Origin: Ruegeria sp. R14_0 | Lineage (GTDB): Bacteria > Pseudomonadota > Alphaproteobacteria > Rhodobacterales > Rhodobacteraceae | Assembly (NCBI RefSeq): GCF_017743975.1 | Contig: NZ_JAGHRC010000001.1 | Span: 868,001 to 932,000 of the forward strand | Direction: 5' to 3' | DNA: 64,000 nucleotides | Shown: positions 1-10,984 of the stretch, piece after piece | Layout of the letters: each line of letters opens with the position of its first letter | How positions within the stretch are numbered: position 1 is the stretch's first letter | Notes under the pieces: generated by a model | Databases searched by the model: none | Seen by the model: the letters and a program-made list of their open reading frames with translations, nothing else | What the model was told of the DNA's origin: nothing | Translations under genes and position numbers: made by a program

Positions 1-1046
1 ACCTATTGCTGCTGCGGCATGATCAGAACGACTCGAACTACGGTGATCTTGTTCAGATTAACCAAAACGCGAACCGGGCGGCGGCTTTGGTCAGTCAGTT
101 GCTGGCGTTCTCGCGGAAACAGACCCTGCAGCCCGAGGTTCTGGATCTGCGTGACACGATCTCGGACCTCATTCATCTGTTGAACCGGCTGGTTGGCGAA
201 AAGGTGCGCCTGACGCTTAGCCATGACCCGGTGCTCAAACCTGTGCGTGCCGATAAGAGGCAGCTGGAGCAGGTCTTTATGAACCTTGTGGTGAACGCAC
301 GGGATGCGATGCCCGAAGGCGGCGAAGTGCGGATTGAGACCGAGGTCGTGTCGCTGAGCGAGCCACTCAGACGCGATCGCGCGACCGTGCCGACGGGTGA
401 ATTTGTGACCGTCAAGGTCATCGACAGCGGTACCGGAATTCCCGCAGACAAGCTGCAAAAAGTGTTCGAGCCATTCTATACCACCAAGCGCACCGGTGAA
501 GGCACGGGGCTTGGTCTGTCTACTGTTTATGGCATCGTCAAACAGACCGGCGGTTTCATCTTCGTCGATAGCGTTCAGGGAAAGGGGACCGAGTTTACGG
601 TTTATTTGCCGGTCTCGGTTGCGTCGCAGACGGTAGATGATGATACCGCCGCGTTGCCCGAAAGCCCAAGCGCCCGGCAGGGAGAAGGCGTCGTTCTGCT
701 GGTCGAAGATGAAGCGCCCGTTCGTGCCTTTGCGACGCGAGCGTTGCGTTTGAAAGGTTATACCGTACTTGAAGCCGGATCTGCCGAAGAGGCCCTGCAT
801 CTGCTGGAAGACGGATCATTGAATGTAGATGCGTTTGTCACGGACGTGGTCATGCCGGGCATGGACGGACCGACCTGGGTGCGCAAGGCGATGGAGACGC
901 GCCCGGATGTGCGGGTGATCTTCATGTCCGGCTACACCGAAGGCGCATTCGGGGATTCGGGGCCAGAGATTTCCAATTCGACCTTCCTGCCCAAGCCGTT
1001 TTCCCTGAATCAGCTGACCGAGGCGGTATTCCAGCAGCTCAACTAG
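1..1046 (+). CDS. cckA: Hybrid sensor histidine kinase CckA, 3' part (cut by window edge)
   Basis: The reading frame is open from base 3, so the N-terminus and most of the dimerisation domain lie to the left. Visible from the left are the end of the histidine-kinase helix bundle (FSRKQTLQPEVLDL), the ATPase domain with N box (FMNLVVNARDAM), G1 (VIDSGTGIP) and G2 (GEGTGLGLSTVYG), then a receiver domain (LLVEDEAPVR) with phosphoacceptor Asp at bases 843-845 (FVTDVVMPGMDG) and the C-terminal KPF lysine. CckA feeds phosphate through ChpT to CtrA; in Rhodobacterales this pathway controls motility and gene transfer agents. The kinase-receiver order and the helix-bundle sequence match CckA. Its stop codon shares a CTAG with the stop of the convergent sulfotransferase gene. 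Confidence 0.9.
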   Translation, partial: LLLLRHDQNDSNYGDLVQINQNANRAAALVSQLLAFSRKQTLQPEVLDLRDTISDLIHLLNRLVGEKVRLTLSHDPVLKPVRADKRQLEQVFMNLVVNARDAMPEGGEVRIETEVVSLSEPLRRDRATVPTGEFVTVKVIDSGTGIPADKLQKVFEPFYTTKRTGEGTGLGLSTVYGIVKQTGGFIFVDSVQGKGTEFTVYLPVSVASQTVDDDTAALPESPSARQGEGVVLLVEDEAPVRAFATRALRLKGYTVLEAGSAEEALHLLEDGSLNVDAFVTDVVMPGMDGPTWVRKAMETRPDVRVIFMSGYTEGAFGDSGPEISNSTFLPKPFSLNQLTEAVFQQLN

Positions 1047-1636
1047 AGCGCAGCGTTGTGGCAGGCGAACTCTGCGGCGTGCTGGGCGCGGAACTTCGCT
1101 ATCGTTTCGGCCTGCAATTCGAGTTTCCGCATTGGCGAGACATTCTCTCGCTGCAAACAGATTTCCATATTCAAGCGATCTTGCAGGAAATTCAGGATCT
1201 TATCCTGGTTCTCGTATTTGAAGACGTGCTTGGCCCCGAACCCGTTGTTTCTGGTTCTGAAAAACTGGCTCTGACTGCCGACATCCGCGAATTCGGGGCG
1301 CGGGGTCTGCATGTAGGCCTGAACGAAATCGTCAAAACTCATATCCCGGGTTGAATGCGGATGGCCAATGCGGTCATCGCGGCTGCGGTACTTGTACCAA
1401 CTGCCCAACCAGTCAATCGGTTCACGCACGACCGCCATGATCTCCATCTCGGTGTCATACATTTTACGAAAGATGTTCTGAAAAAACCTGTCATAGCGCC
1501 GGACCGGGGCATGTTTCAACGTGGGCGGGCCCGTCACAACAAAGTCCGCTCGATCGCTAAGTGCGGTGTGATAGGCGGTGCTGCCTGTTTTTGGGACAGC
1601 CAGAAACGCAAGGCGTTCCTTATAGAAAACAAGCAT
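1043..1636 (-). CDS. Sulfotransferase family 2-like protein
   Basis: The 197-residue protein has the two PAPS-binding elements of sulfotransferases. The 5'-phosphosulfate loop is near the N-terminus (VPKTGSTAYH, about residues 14-23), and the 3'-phosphate motif is at about 69-80 (VVREPIDWLGSWY). No signal peptide or membrane segment is visible, so it is probably cytosolic. It would move sulfate from PAPS onto an unknown acceptor, such as a surface sugar or small molecule. It overlaps cckA tail to tail by 4 bases and diverges from recA. The ATG start has an AGGG Shine-Dalgarno sequence about 8 bases upstream. The family is fairly clear; the substrate is unknown. Confidence 0.75.
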   Translation of the reverse strand: MLVFYKERLAFLAVPKTGSTAYHTALSDRADFVVTGPPTLKHAPVRRYDRFFQNIFRKMYDTEMEIMAVVREPIDWLGSWYKYRSRDDRIGHPHSTRDMSFDDFVQAYMQTPRPEFADVGSQSQFFRTRNNGFGAKHVFKYENQDKILNFLQDRLNMEICLQRENVSPMRKLELQAETIAKFRAQHAAEFACHNAAL

Positions 1637-1758
1637 TTAGTCGCCCTTTGTCGAGGAATTTAACAAGCGCAGATTGGCGTAAACGACTCTTTAACACAAT
1701 TGCCCAACAGTAAGTTCTGTAAGTTTTAGTTGAAATGTTCTCATTTTGGTCCCATAAG

Positions 1759-1773
1759 GAACAAGAGGCGAAC
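1759..1773 (+). promoter_or_regulatory. LexA (SOS) box upstream of recA
   Basis: The sequence is a perfect GAAC-N7-GAAC direct repeat, the reverse complement of the alphaproteobacterial LexA consensus GTTC-N7-GTTC. It ends 55 bases before the recA ATG. A degenerate second site, GTTC-N7-GGTC, lies at 1737-1751. This placement predicts LexA repression of recA, relieved by DNA damage. Confidence 0.88.
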
Positions 1774-1828
1774 AAAGCAGCGATTGCCGCCCGATCAAGG
1801 GTGTGACAAAAGAGAAGGCGACAGGACA

Positions 1829-2896
1829 ATGGCGGATCTTCTGACAATGAGCGACAAGAAAAACGCAGACAAGCAAAAGGCGCTCGACAGCGCGCTGGCG
1901 CAAATCGAACGGCAGTTCGGCAAGGGCTCGATTATGAAGCTGGGCGAAGATGCCAAGCAGGATATCGAGGCCAGCTCGACCGGGTCTTTGGGCCTGGACA
2001 TCGCGCTGGGGATCGGCGGACTGCCGATGGGCCGGATTGTTGAGATTTACGGGCCGGAAAGCTCGGGTAAAACGACGCTGACGCTGCACTGCATCGCGGA
2101 ACAGCAAAAGCGTGGTGGTGTTTGTGCGTTTGTCGACGCGGAACACGCGCTGGACCCGCAATATGCCCGCAAGCTGGGCGTCGATCTGGATGAATTGCTG
2201 ATCTCGCAGCCGGATACAGGTGAACAAGCGCTTGAGATCACCGATACGCTGGTGCGGTCCGGCGCGGTGAACATGGTCGTGGTCGACTCGGTTGCGGCGC
2301 TGACACCGAAGTCCGAGCTTGAGGGCGACATGGGTGACAGCAATGTTGGCGTGCAGGCCCGCTTGATGAGCCAGGCGATGCGGAAACTGACCGGCTCGAT
2401 CAGCCGCTCGAACTGTATGGTGATTTTCATCAACCAGATTCGGATGAAGATCGGCGTGATGTTCGGCAGCCCCGAAACCACGACCGGTGGTAACGCGCTG
2501 AAGTTCTACAGCTCGGTTCGTCTGGACATCCGCCGCATTGGCGCGATCAAGGATCGGGATGAGGTTGTCGGTAACCAAACGCGCGTCAAAGTGGTCAAGA
2601 ACAAGGTGGCGCCACCGTTCAAACAGGTGGAATTCGACATCATGTATGGCGAAGGCATCTCCAAAATGGGCGAACTGCTGGATCTGGGCGTCAAGGCCGG
2701 TGTGGTCGAGAAGTCGGGGTCATGGTTCAGCTATGGCGACGAACGCATCGGGCAGGGGCGCGAGAATGCCAAGCAATACCTGCGTGACAACGGCCGTATT
2801 GCGCTGGACATCGAAGACAAGATCCGAGCGGCCCACGGCCTGGATTTCGACATGCCGCCCGGTGCCGCGGAAGAGGATGACATCCTCGAGGCATAG
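1829..2896 (+). CDS. recA: Recombinase RecA
   Basis: RecA, 355 residues, forms ATP-dependent filaments on single-stranded DNA for homologous recombination and triggers LexA self-cleavage. Walker A is GPESSGKT at residues 75-82. The [14 protein letters not shown] segment, the loop around [14 protein letters not shown] and an acidic C-terminus ending EEDDILEA are all present. I chose ATG at 1829, giving [20 protein letters not shown], because it matches the usual RecA N-terminus. The frame is open back to 1730, but that extra segment crosses the LexA box and promoter region. A strong terminator follows at 2917. Confidence 0.98.
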   Translation: MADLLTMSDKKNADKQKALDSALAQIERQFGKGSIMKLGEDAKQDIEASSTGSLGLDIALGIGGLPMGRIVEIYGPESSGKTTLTLHCIAEQQKRGGVCAFVDAEHALDPQYARKLGVDLDELLISQPDTGEQALEITDTLVRSGAVNMVVVDSVAALTPKSELEGDMGDSNVGVQARLMSQAMRKLTGSISRSNCMVIFINQIRMKIGVMFGSPETTTGGNALKFYSSVRLDIRRIGAIKDRDEVVGNQTRVKVVKNKVAPPFKQVEFDIMYGEGISKMGELLDLGVKAGVVEKSGSWFSYGDERIGQGRENAKQYLRDNGRIALDIEDKIRAAHGLDFDMPPGAAEEDDILEA

Positions 2897-2916
2897 TGAC
2901 TTTGTAAGAAATCAGG

Positions 2917-2950
2917 AACAAGGCGGCCCAACTGGCCGCCTTGTTTCGTT
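2917..2950 (+). terminator. Rho-independent terminator of recA
   Basis: A 12-bp perfect stem (2917-2928 with 2934-2945) with a 5-base loop is followed by a T-rich tail. It lies 21 bases after the recA stop. Confidence 0.85.
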
Positions 2951-3033
2951 CTGCGCGCCCTATGCTGTGGACTATCCTTGGGGACGGGGATAAACCGTTT
3001 CGGAACAAAATGATTGCGCGCCGAGAGAGCCTT

Positions 3034-5706
3034 ATGCCCACGCTGAACGATATCCGCTCAACTTTTCTGAATTATTTTGCCAAACAGGGTCATGAAGTGG
3101 TCGCATCCAGCCCGCTGGTCCCGCGCAATGACCCGACTTTGATGTTCGTGAACTCGGGGATGGTTCAGTTCAAGAACCTTTTCACCGGTGTTGAAACCCG
3201 CGATTATCAGCGCGCCACGACCGCGCAGAAATGTGTACGCGCCGGCGGTAAGCACAACGATCTGGATAATGTTGGCTACACGGCGCGACACCACACGTTC
3301 TTTGAAATGCTGGGCAACTTTTCGTTCGGTGACTATTTCAAGCACGACGCGATCCCCTTTGCCTGGGAACTGATCACCAAAGAATTCGGCATCGACAAAA
3401 ACCGCCTGCTGACCACCGTTTATCACACCGATGACGAAGCATTCGAGATTTGGAAAAAGGTCGGGGTGCCCGAGGATCGGATCATCCGCATCGCCACCAG
3501 CGACAATTTCTGGCAAATGGGCCCGACCGGCCCATGCGGTCCGTGCACCGAGATCTTCTATGATCACGGCGACCATATCTGGGGTGGCCCTCCGGGTTCG
3601 GCCGAGGAAGACGGCGACCGCTTTATCGAGATCTGGAATATCGTTTTCATGCAGAACGAGCAGTTCGAAGACGGCTCGATGGTCGAACTCGACATGCAGT
3701 CGATCGACACGGGCATGGGGCTGGAACGGATCGGCGCTCTGCTTCAAGGCAGCCATGACAACTATGACACCGATCTGTTTAAAACACTGATCGAGGCATC
3801 GGCCGAGGCGACCGGGGTCGATCCGTATGGTGACCAGAACGTGCACCACCGGGTGATCGCGGACCACTTGCGTTCGACCTCCTTCCTGATTGCGGATGGG
3901 GTGATGCCCAGCAATGACGGTCGCGGTTATGTCCTGCGCCGGATTATGCGCCGCGCCATGCGGCATGCGCATCTGTTGGGTGCAAAAGATCCGGTTATGC
4001 ACCGTCTGGTGCCGACCCTCGTTCAACTGATGGGCGCGCAATATACCGAGCTTGGTCAGGCGCAACCATTGATCGAAGAAACGCTGCTGCTGGAAGAAAC
4101 CCGTTTCAAACAAACGCTCGACCGCGGTCTGAAGCTGCTGGATGACGAAGTGGCTGGCCTGCCTGATGGCGCGGCTTTGCCCGGCGATGCGGCGTTCAAA
4201 TTGTATGACACATACGGGTTCCCGCTGGACCTGACGCAGGACGCGCTGCGGGAAAAGGGCCGCACGGTCGATACGGACGGGTTCGATGCCGCGATGGCAG
4301 AACAGAAAGCCAAGGCGCGCGCGGCTTGGGCCGGATCGGGCGAGGCTGCGGATCAGGCGGTATGGTTCGACGTTCTGGATGGTGCCGGAGCGACCGACTT
4401 TTTGGGCTATGACACCGAAAAGGCGGAAGGTCAGATCGCGGCTTTGATCATGGATGGTGCGCTGGTCGACAAGATCGAAAAAGGCGGCTCTGGCTGGGTC
4501 GTTGTCAACCAAACGCCGTTTTATGGCGAGGCTGGTGGCCAGGTTGGGGACACCGGTGAAATCCGCCGTCTGGAGGAACGCGTTGACTTGGCGCGGGTCG
4601 AGGACACCAAGAAATTCGCCGACGGTAAGATCTATGCCCACAAGGTGACCGTCGATCAGGGCGCTTTGTCCAAAGGTGACGCCGTCGAGCTTGAGGTTGA
4701 CCATACTCGTCGCACGGCCATCCGTGCCAATCACTCTGCGACCCACCTGCTGCACGAAGCCCTGCGCGAGACGCTGGGCGATCATGTCGCACAGCGCGGA
4801 TCGCTGAACGCGGCAGACCGGTTGCGGTTTGATTTCAGTCATTCCAAAGGTCTGACGCTTGAGGAAATCCAGAAGGTCGAGCGAGACGTGAACGATTTCA
4901 TCCGTCAGAACTCGACGGTTGAGACCCGGGTCATGACTCCGGACGATGCGCGGGGGCTGGGCGCGCAGGCCCTGTTCGGCGAGAAATACGGCGATGAGGT
5001 CCGCGTCGTTTCTATGGGCAAAGCGCCGACCGGCAAAGGGCAGGATGGTGAAACCTGGTCAATCGAGCTGTGCGGGGGCACGCATGTGCGCCAGACCGGA
5101 GATATTGGAACCTTCGTGATTCTGGGCGACAGCGCCAGCAGCGCAGGTGTGCGCCGGATCGAAGCCCTGACCGGGGATGAGGCGTTCCGTTATCTGTCGG
5201 CGCAAGACCATCGGCTGGCTCAGGTTGCGTTGGAACTGAAGGCGCAGCCGGACACGGTGGTGGACCGGGTCAAGTCGCTGTTGGATGAACGCAAGGCCCT
5301 GCAGAACGAAGTGGCGCAACTGCGTCGCGATCTGGCGATGGCCGGAGGAGCCGGGCAGGGCGGTGGTGCCGACGCGCGGGACGTGAATGGCGTCAAGTTC
5401 CTGGCGCAGGCGTTGAACGGCGTGTCGGGCAAGGATCTGCCATCGCTGATCGATGAGCACAAAAGCCGCTTGGGCTCGGGTGCTGTTCTGCTGATTGCGG
5501 ATGCAGGCGGTAAGGCTGCTGTGGCGGCCGGAGTCACCGAGGACCTGACCGATAAGGTCTCGGCGGTCGATCTTGTCCGCGCAGCGGTCGCCGAACTGGG
5601 GGGCAAGGGCGGCGGTGGTCGTCCGGACATGGCACAAGGGGGCGGCAAAGACGCCTCGAACGCAGATGCGGCGATCAAAGCCGCTGAACAGGTTTTGGGA
5701 GGATAA
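3034..5706 (+). CDS. alaS: Alanine--tRNA ligase
   Basis: Alanyl-tRNA synthetase, 890 residues, charges tRNA-Ala and edits mischarged Ser and Gly. The N-terminal class II core is recognisable ([30 protein letters not shown]). The editing domain has HSATH (within [12 protein letters not shown]) and the downstream CGGTHV zinc motif. A C-Ala oligomerisation domain with a glycine-rich segment completes the protein, so it is full length. I chose ATG at 3034 ([15 protein letters not shown]) because it matches the family N-terminus; the frame extends upstream to 2941, which would overlap the recA terminator. A DUF1330 gene follows after 1 base and is probably co-transcribed. Confidence 0.98.
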   Translation: MPTLNDIRSTFLNYFAKQGHEVVASSPLVPRNDPTLMFVNSGMVQFKNLFTGVETRDYQRATTAQKCVRAGGKHNDLDNVGYTARHHTFFEMLGNFSFGDYFKHDAIPFAWELITKEFGIDKNRLLTTVYHTDDEAFEIWKKVGVPEDRIIRIATSDNFWQMGPTGPCGPCTEIFYDHGDHIWGGPPGSAEEDGDRFIEIWNIVFMQNEQFEDGSMVELDMQSIDTGMGLERIGALLQGSHDNYDTDLFKTLIEASAEATGVDPYGDQNVHHRVIADHLRSTSFLIADGVMPSNDGRGYVLRRIMRRAMRHAHLLGAKDPVMHRLVPTLVQLMGAQYTELGQAQPLIEETLLLEETRFKQTLDRGLKLLDDEVAGLPDGAALPGDAAFKLYDTYGFPLDLTQDALREKGRTVDTDGFDAAMAEQKAKARAAWAGSGEAADQAVWFDVLDGAGATDFLGYDTEKAEGQIAALIMDGALVDKIEKGGSGWVVVNQTPFYGEAGGQVGDTGEIRRLEERVDLARVEDTKKFADGKIYAHKVTVDQGALSKGDAVELEVDHTRRTAIRANHSATHLLHEALRETLGDHVAQRGSLNAADRLRFDFSHSKGLTLEEIQKVERDVNDFIRQNSTVETRVMTPDDARGLGAQALFGEKYGDEVRVVSMGKAPTGKGQDGETWSIELCGGTHVRQTGDIGTFVILGDSASSAGVRRIEALTGDEAFRYLSAQDHRLAQVALELKAQPDTVVDRVKSLLDERKALQNEVAQLRRDLAMAGGAGQGGGADARDVNGVKFLAQALNGVSGKDLPSLIDEHKSRLGSGAVLLIADAGGKAAVAAGVTEDLTDKVSAVDLVRAAVAELGGKGGGGRPDMAQGGGKDASNADAAIKAAEQVLGG

Positions 5707-5707
5707 T

Positions 5708-5995
5708 ATGGCCGCACTCTGGATTGCGCATGTAACGGTTACTGATGCAGACGCCTATGCGAAATACGCAGAACTGGCCGGCCCTGCGATCGCCAAGCAC
5801 GGCGGGGCGTTCATCGCCCGTGCCGCGCGATATGTACAGCTGGAAGGGAAAGAGCGCCCGCGAAACGTGATTGCCCGATTCCCTTCGGTCGAAGCGGCTG
5901 TCGAATGCTACAACTCGCCCGAATACCAGCAGGCTCTGGACCACGCTCGCGGCGCAAGTGAGCGTGAACTTGTGGTTGTTGAGATCACCGAGTAA
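5708..5995 (+). CDS. DUF1330 family protein
   Basis: A 95-residue single-domain protein of the DUF1330 (dimeric alpha-beta barrel) type. It has WIAHVTVTDADAYAKYAELA at the N-terminus and the conserved RFPSVEAAVECYNSPEYQ segment with the family Arg, Tyr and Ser. The ATG sits 1 base after the alaS stop, and the alaS 3' end supplies a GGAGGA Shine-Dalgarno, so it is probably translated from the alaS transcript. No enzymatic function is established for the family. The frame is open upstream inside alaS, but family length supports this start. Confidence 0.85.
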   Translation: MAALWIAHVTVTDADAYAKYAELAGPAIAKHGGAFIARAARYVQLEGKERPRNVIARFPSVEAAVECYNSPEYQQALDHARGASERELVVVEITE

Positions 5996-6362
5996 CCCTC
6001 GCAATGGGCTGATGAGCAGAAAATCCGCCTGTCATATCGCGTGATGGGCGGATTTCAGCCGAACATATCACGATTTGAAGATGTCGTATTGTGGCAGCTT
6101 TAGGCGTTGCCTGAATCGTCGTGATTCCAGAGCCTTAATAAAATTTTTTGTGGGCGATAAGATGTATTCCCGTCCAGATTGTGGCGGCATGCCCGCAATT
6201 CTTGCGCGAAATGGTCATATTGAGTGACGAATTTCCGCCCTTTTTCCCCTGCAGCGTCGCCTCAGATTGTACAAGCGCTACCGTTTACCGTTAGTTGGTT
6301 CTAATCGAATACGGTCCCGTTTGTCGCCAATCGACCGAGTAGACAGGGATCGAGGTACAGGC
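5996..6362. other. Intergenic region of 367 bp
   Basis: It holds the hairpin at 6021-6055, an A/T-rich stretch near 6137-6152 that may contain promoter elements, and a weak imperfect palindrome (TTAGTTGGTTCTAA, about 6291-6304) before the protease gene. No convincing gene is seen. Confidence 0.5.
6021..6055 (+). terminator. Hairpin after alaS-DUF1330
   Basis: AAATCCGCC (6021-6029) pairs with GGCGGATTT (6047-6055) around a partly self-complementary loop. There is no T-run after the stem on the plus strand, so termination efficiency is uncertain. Confidence 0.45.
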
Positions 6363-6986
6363 ATGAAATCGTTGGATATCGGACTCAGGGCCGCTGTTGG
6401 GCGGATGGTTACATATTCAGGTCGGGCAGTGGGGATTACTGCTTTGGTGTGCGGGGCGGTGTTTGCCGGATCTGCAGTTGAGGCGAGTGAAGGCAACTTC
6501 ATTCGCACAGTTGCGTCGTCTCCTCCGCCATCAGGGGCACGCCAACTGTGTCGCCAATACGCTTGGGCTTGCTCAAGCAAGGCATCGGCGCGCATGACGT
6601 CGCAGCAAGAAATGCAGATCATTCAGCGCATCAACCGGCAGGTCAACGCGACGACGCGTGCGGTGACGGATCAGGTGCAATACCGTACAAGCGAGCGGTG
6701 GGCTTTGCCGACCTCGCGTGGTGGCGATTGCGAAGATTTTGCGTTGTTGAAAAAACGTGATCTCATCCGGGCTGGCGTTGATCCAAGCAAGTTGCTGATC
6801 GCAACTGTGCTGGATACGAAGCGCAACGCGCATGCGGTTTTGGTCTATCGCTCGGCCTCGGGGGATCTGGTGTTGGACAATCTGACGAATCGGATCAAGC
6901 CCTGGTCAGCGACGCGCTATCTGTTCCTTCGGATGCAAGACCCTCGTAAACCAAGTAATTGGGTTGGTGTTTACGGCCGAAGCTGA
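6363..6986 (+). CDS. Transglutaminase-like cysteine protease (BTLCP, LapG-like)
   Basis: The 207-residue exported protein belongs to the bacterial transglutaminase-like cysteine proteinases (PF06035). A hydrophobic signal segment spans about residues 21-41. The catalytic triad is readable: Cys123 in RGGDCEDF, His157 in RNAHAVLV and Asp172 in LVLDNL. LapG, the studied member, is periplasmic, calcium-dependent and trims large adhesins under c-di-GMP control. No LapD or adhesin gene is in the window, so the target is unknown. I chose ATG at 6363 because a GAGG lies about 10 bases upstream and the signal peptide then fits; an upstream TTG at 6267 is less likely. A terminator follows at 7019. Confidence 0.85.
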   Translation: MKSLDIGLRAAVGRMVTYSGRAVGITALVCGAVFAGSAVEASEGNFIRTVASSPPPSGARQLCRQYAWACSSKASARMTSQQEMQIIQRINRQVNATTRAVTDQVQYRTSERWALPTSRGGDCEDFALLKKRDLIRAGVDPSKLLIATVLDTKRNAHAVLVYRSASGDLVLDNLTNRIKPWSATRYLFLRMQDPRKPSNWVGVYGRS

Positions 6987-7018
6987 TCGCTCTGATCTTT
7001 TTTTAGATATGGTAACAA

Positions 7019-7048
7019 GGGGCGACCACCTGGTCGCCCCTGATTTTT
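7019..7048 (+). terminator. Terminator after the BTLCP gene
   Basis: GGGGCGACCA (7019-7028) and TGGTCGCCCC (7031-7040) are perfect complements, followed by TGATTTTTT. It lies 33 bases after the protease stop, before a convergent gene. Confidence 0.85.
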
Positions 7049-7134
7049 TCAGCTGTCGTATTTACGGCTTTACTGAACCTGTTTCACAACCCAGCCTGAC
7101 CTTGCGCGCTCAGGCTGCGGTGTATGCGGGTTCG

Positions 7135-8127
7135 TTACAGCGTGCCGCCGCTTCCGTCGCTGCCGCCACCGGCTGAACCGCCGCCGCCGCTGCCGTCGCT
7201 GCCGCCGCCGCCATCACCGCCGCCGCTGCCATCGCTGCCGCCGCCGCCATCGCCGCCGCCGCTGCCGTCGCTGCCGCCGCCGCCATCACCGCCGCCGCTG
7301 CCATCGCTGCCGCCACCGTCGCCGCCGTTGTTGTCGCCGCCGTTGCCGCTGCCGCTGTCAGAGTTGCCGCCGCCATTGCTGCCGCCGTTACCGTCGCCGC
7401 TGTTGGAGTTGCCGCCGCCGTTGCTGCCGCCGTTACCGTCGCCGCTGTTGGAATTGCCGCCGCCGTTGCTGCCGCCGTTACCGTCGCCGCTGTTGGAGTT
7501 GCCGCCGCCATTGCTGCCGCCGCTGCCGCCGCCGCTGTTGTTGTCTGCGCCACCGTTGCTGCCGCCGCTGCCATTGCTGCCGCCGCCGTTGCTGCCGCCA
7601 GTGCCGCCACCGGAGCCGCCGCTGCCGCCGCCGGTGTTACCACCACCGCCGCCGCCGCCAGAACCGCCGTCGCCACCACCAGAACCGCCGTCGCCGCCTC
7701 CGGATCCGCCGTTGCCGCCGCCATCGCCGTCACGAGTTTCGCCACGGGTTGTGGTTGCGCCGCTTCCACCAGAGCCATTGCTTCCGCCGGCCGACGCGCT
7801 GGCACCACTTGCTGAGCCATTGTTATCGTTATCGTCGTTGCGCGTATCGTTTCGAACAGTTGCGGTTGGGATATCGGTCAAAACTGCCGCGAAAAGAGGG
7901 CAGGCCTCAGAGGTGCGGGCCAGAATATCCTCAAAGTCAGCGCGACGTTGGATGTACCGCAACATCCGCTTATCGACCACTTTGCAACCACAAAGCGTTT
8001 CAGTGGATACGGATTGACGGGCTGTTTTGACGTTACAGGTTTCTGCCGCATATGCCGCGCCAGTTGCCATAAATGGGAATGTCGCGGATACAAATACAAA
8101 CGAATATAAACGGGACCTTACGCGCAT
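7135..8127 (-). CDS. Secreted glycine/serine/asparagine-rich repeat protein
   Basis: The 330-residue protein begins with a likely signal peptide, cleaved after AAYA at about residue 27. A compact region of about 75 residues follows, carrying four cysteines (31, 46, 48, 76). The rest, from about residue 100, is low complexity, made almost only of G, S, N and D. It contains 15-residue repeats (SNGGGNSNSGDGNGG type) and 12-residue repeats (GGGSDGSGGGDG type). The low-complexity part should be disordered and hydrophilic, like extracellular-matrix or surface linkers. I do not recognise the family. The coding strand is set by the signal peptide and by the ordered N-terminus; the proline-rich and alanine-rich frames across the same DNA lack both. 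It has its own upstream inverted repeat and converges on the BTLCP gene. Confidence 0.7.
   Translation of the reverse strand: MRVRSRLYSFVFVSATFPFMATGAAYAAETCNVKTARQSVSTETLCGCKVVDKRMLRYIQRRADFEDILARTSEACPLFAAVLTDIPTATVRNDTRNDDNDNNGSASGASASAGGSNGSGGSGATTTRGETRDGDGGGNGGSGGGDGGSGGGDGGSGGGGGGGNTGGGSGGSGGGTGGSNGGGSNGSGGSNGGADNNSGGGSGGSNGGGNSNSGDGNGGSNGGGNSNSGDGNGGSNGGGNSNSGDGNGGSNGGGNSDSGSGNGGDNNGGDGGGSDGSGGGDGGGGSDGSGGGDGGGGSDGSGGGDGGGGSDGSGGGGSAGGGSDGSGGTL
7183..7326. repeat. 36-bp in-frame tandem repeats
   Basis: Units begin at 7183, 7219, 7255 and 7291, the last degenerate. Each encodes a 12-residue GGGSDGSGGGDG-type unit on the minus strand. Units 1 and 3 resemble each other more than unit 2 does, alternating CATCAC/CATCGC and CCGTCG/CCATCG variants, which suggests duplication in pairs. 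Confidence 0.8.
7366..7500. repeat. 45-bp in-frame tandem repeats
   Basis: Three near-identical 45-bp units (7366-7410, 7411-7455, 7456-7500) are followed by a partial fourth. Each encodes 15 residues of the N/G/S/D-rich tail. They differ at only a few bases, so the array is young and likely to vary in copy number. Confidence 0.85.
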
Positions 8128-8148
8128 AGCGCTACTCCTTTAAACTCA

Positions 8149-8173
8149 TTACTTACACCTTAGAACTAAGTAA
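8149..8173. promoter_or_regulatory. Inverted repeat upstream of the glycine-rich protein gene
   Basis: TTACTTA (8149-8155) and TAAGTAA (8167-8173) form a perfect 7-bp inverted repeat with an 11-bp spacer, about 21 bases upstream of the gene start on the minus strand. It could be an operator or a leader hairpin; no regulator is identified. Confidence 0.4.
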
Positions 8174-8280
8174 TTGTGCCACAGAATTGACAAAAATACA
8201 GCCGTATCCTGCCTCATTTTTCTTTGCGCTGTCACTACCCAAGGTGAAGAAACATGCAACCTATTGGCGAAACTGTATGA

Positions 8281-8313
8281 AAAACAACAAAAAAGCCCGT
8301 TGGAGCAACGGGC
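8281..8313 (-). terminator. Rho-independent terminator of typA
   Basis: Read on the minus strand, a GCCCGTT/AACGGGC stem (8295-8301 with 8307-8313, 5-base loop) is followed by TTTTTTGTTGTTTTT. It lies about 90 bases after the typA stop. Confidence 0.85.
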
Positions 8314-8401
8314 TCATTTGAAGCTAAAATAGTCAAAATGGAAGCAAAAATGTCACATTGGGCCCATTGTTCCCCGTGGAGAAACAGTGAGGCTGAGACG
8401 C

Positions 8402-10219
<1,818 letters not shown>

Positions 10220-10295
10220 GAGAGGTCAGCCTTTGAACGGGAAGTTGCCGCGCGCATAACGCGGATTTACCGAATAGGCCAGCCCTAACCGGTCG

Positions 10296-10631
10296 TCAGT
10301 GGCCTGCAGTCTTGGAAAACAGGTGAATGATCAGAATTCCGGTCAAAATCATCGCCAAACCGATCACCGCAGGCCAGTCCAGTCGCTGACCGAACACAAT
10401 GAACCCGATGATGGCGATCAACACGATCCCCAGACCCGACCAGATGGCGTAAACGATGCCGACAGGCATGTATTTCAGGGTCAGACCCAGCAGATAGAAT
10501 GCAACGCCGTAACCCACCACGACCAGCACCGACGGCCAGAACCGGGTGAACTGCTGGCTGGCCTGCAACGCCGTCGTTCCAATCGTTTCGGCGATCACGG
10601 CCAGCAAGAGTATCAAATAGGCTTTGGGCAC
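10296..10631 (-). CDS. SMR-family multidrug exporter (EmrE-like)
   Basis: The 111-residue inner-membrane protein has four hydrophobic segments, as expected for small multidrug resistance transporters. The essential glutamate of the first helix is in LLLAVIAETIGTTAL, and LKYMPVGIVYAIWSGLG covers the conserved loop and helix 3. These proteins form dimers that exchange protons for cationic drugs or guanidinium-type compounds. I chose GTG at 10631 because it gives the standard family length; the frame runs open to 10781 but that extension has no membrane character. Substrate cannot be told from sequence. Confidence 0.88.
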   Translation of the reverse strand: MPKAYLILLLAVIAETIGTTALQASQQFTRFWPSVLVVVGYGVAFYLLGLTLKYMPVGIVYAIWSGLGIVLIAIIGFIVFGQRLDWPAVIGLAMILTGILIIHLFSKTAGH

Positions 10632-10838
10632 GGGGTTTCTCAATCCGGGTTTCCTGTATCCGGTTGAGCACGAATTCTTGCTGGGCGGCAAGGGGATTCT
10701 CGCGGCCTGCCGACGAATTTCAAACACGGGCTTCCAGACGAGAAAACGCCTGCACTGGTCAGGATAACCGTACTGTTTCAATAGAAAAAAGCCTGGTATC
10801 TATTTCGTGTTTAGAGTGATTTTTTGCGAGTACTTTTT

Positions 10839-10970
10839 GTGACCAGATTTGCAATATCCGTTATTGCGGCTTCGGCTTTGATCGTAACGCTTGGTTGGCT
10901 GGCGGGCAGTGTGTCCGCTGACACCGATGCAACCAAGAGGGGGCAGCATTCGGTCACCCAACCGGGTTGA
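10839..10970 (+). CDS. Possible 43-residue secreted peptide
   Basis: A short frame from GTG at 10839 (or TTG at 10824) encodes a hydrophobic N-terminal segment, RFAISVIAASALIVTLGW, then LAGSVSAD resembling a signal peptidase site. A short polar tail ends VTQPG. It sits alone between the SMR gene and the convergent tandem-HD gene. No Shine-Dalgarno is obvious, and I do not recognise the product. It may be chance. Confidence 0.3.
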   Translation: MTRFAISVIAASALIVTLGWLAGSVSADTDATKRGQHSVTQPG

Positions 10971-10984
10971 GCGCTAAATCGCGT

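Noticed and set aside
3058..4842. 594-codon antisense frame under alaS
   Set aside because: A shadow of GC-rich coding sequence; no Shine-Dalgarno, no recognisable motif, and alaS is unambiguous on the plus strand.
6287..6305. TTAGTTGGTTCTAA before the BTLCP gene as a third Irr box
   Set aside because: The left arm has mismatches at two key positions; it is too weak to call.
7183..7500. Regular short repeats that might look like a CRISPR array
   Set aside because: Units are contiguous in-frame tandem repeats of 36 and 45 bp with no unique spacers and no cas genes.
7124..8017. Long proline-rich and alanine-rich frames on both strands over the glycine-rich gene
   Set aside because: They are mirror readings of the same GCC/CCG repeats; they lack a signal peptide and the ordered cysteine region found in the minus-strand frame at 7135-8127.
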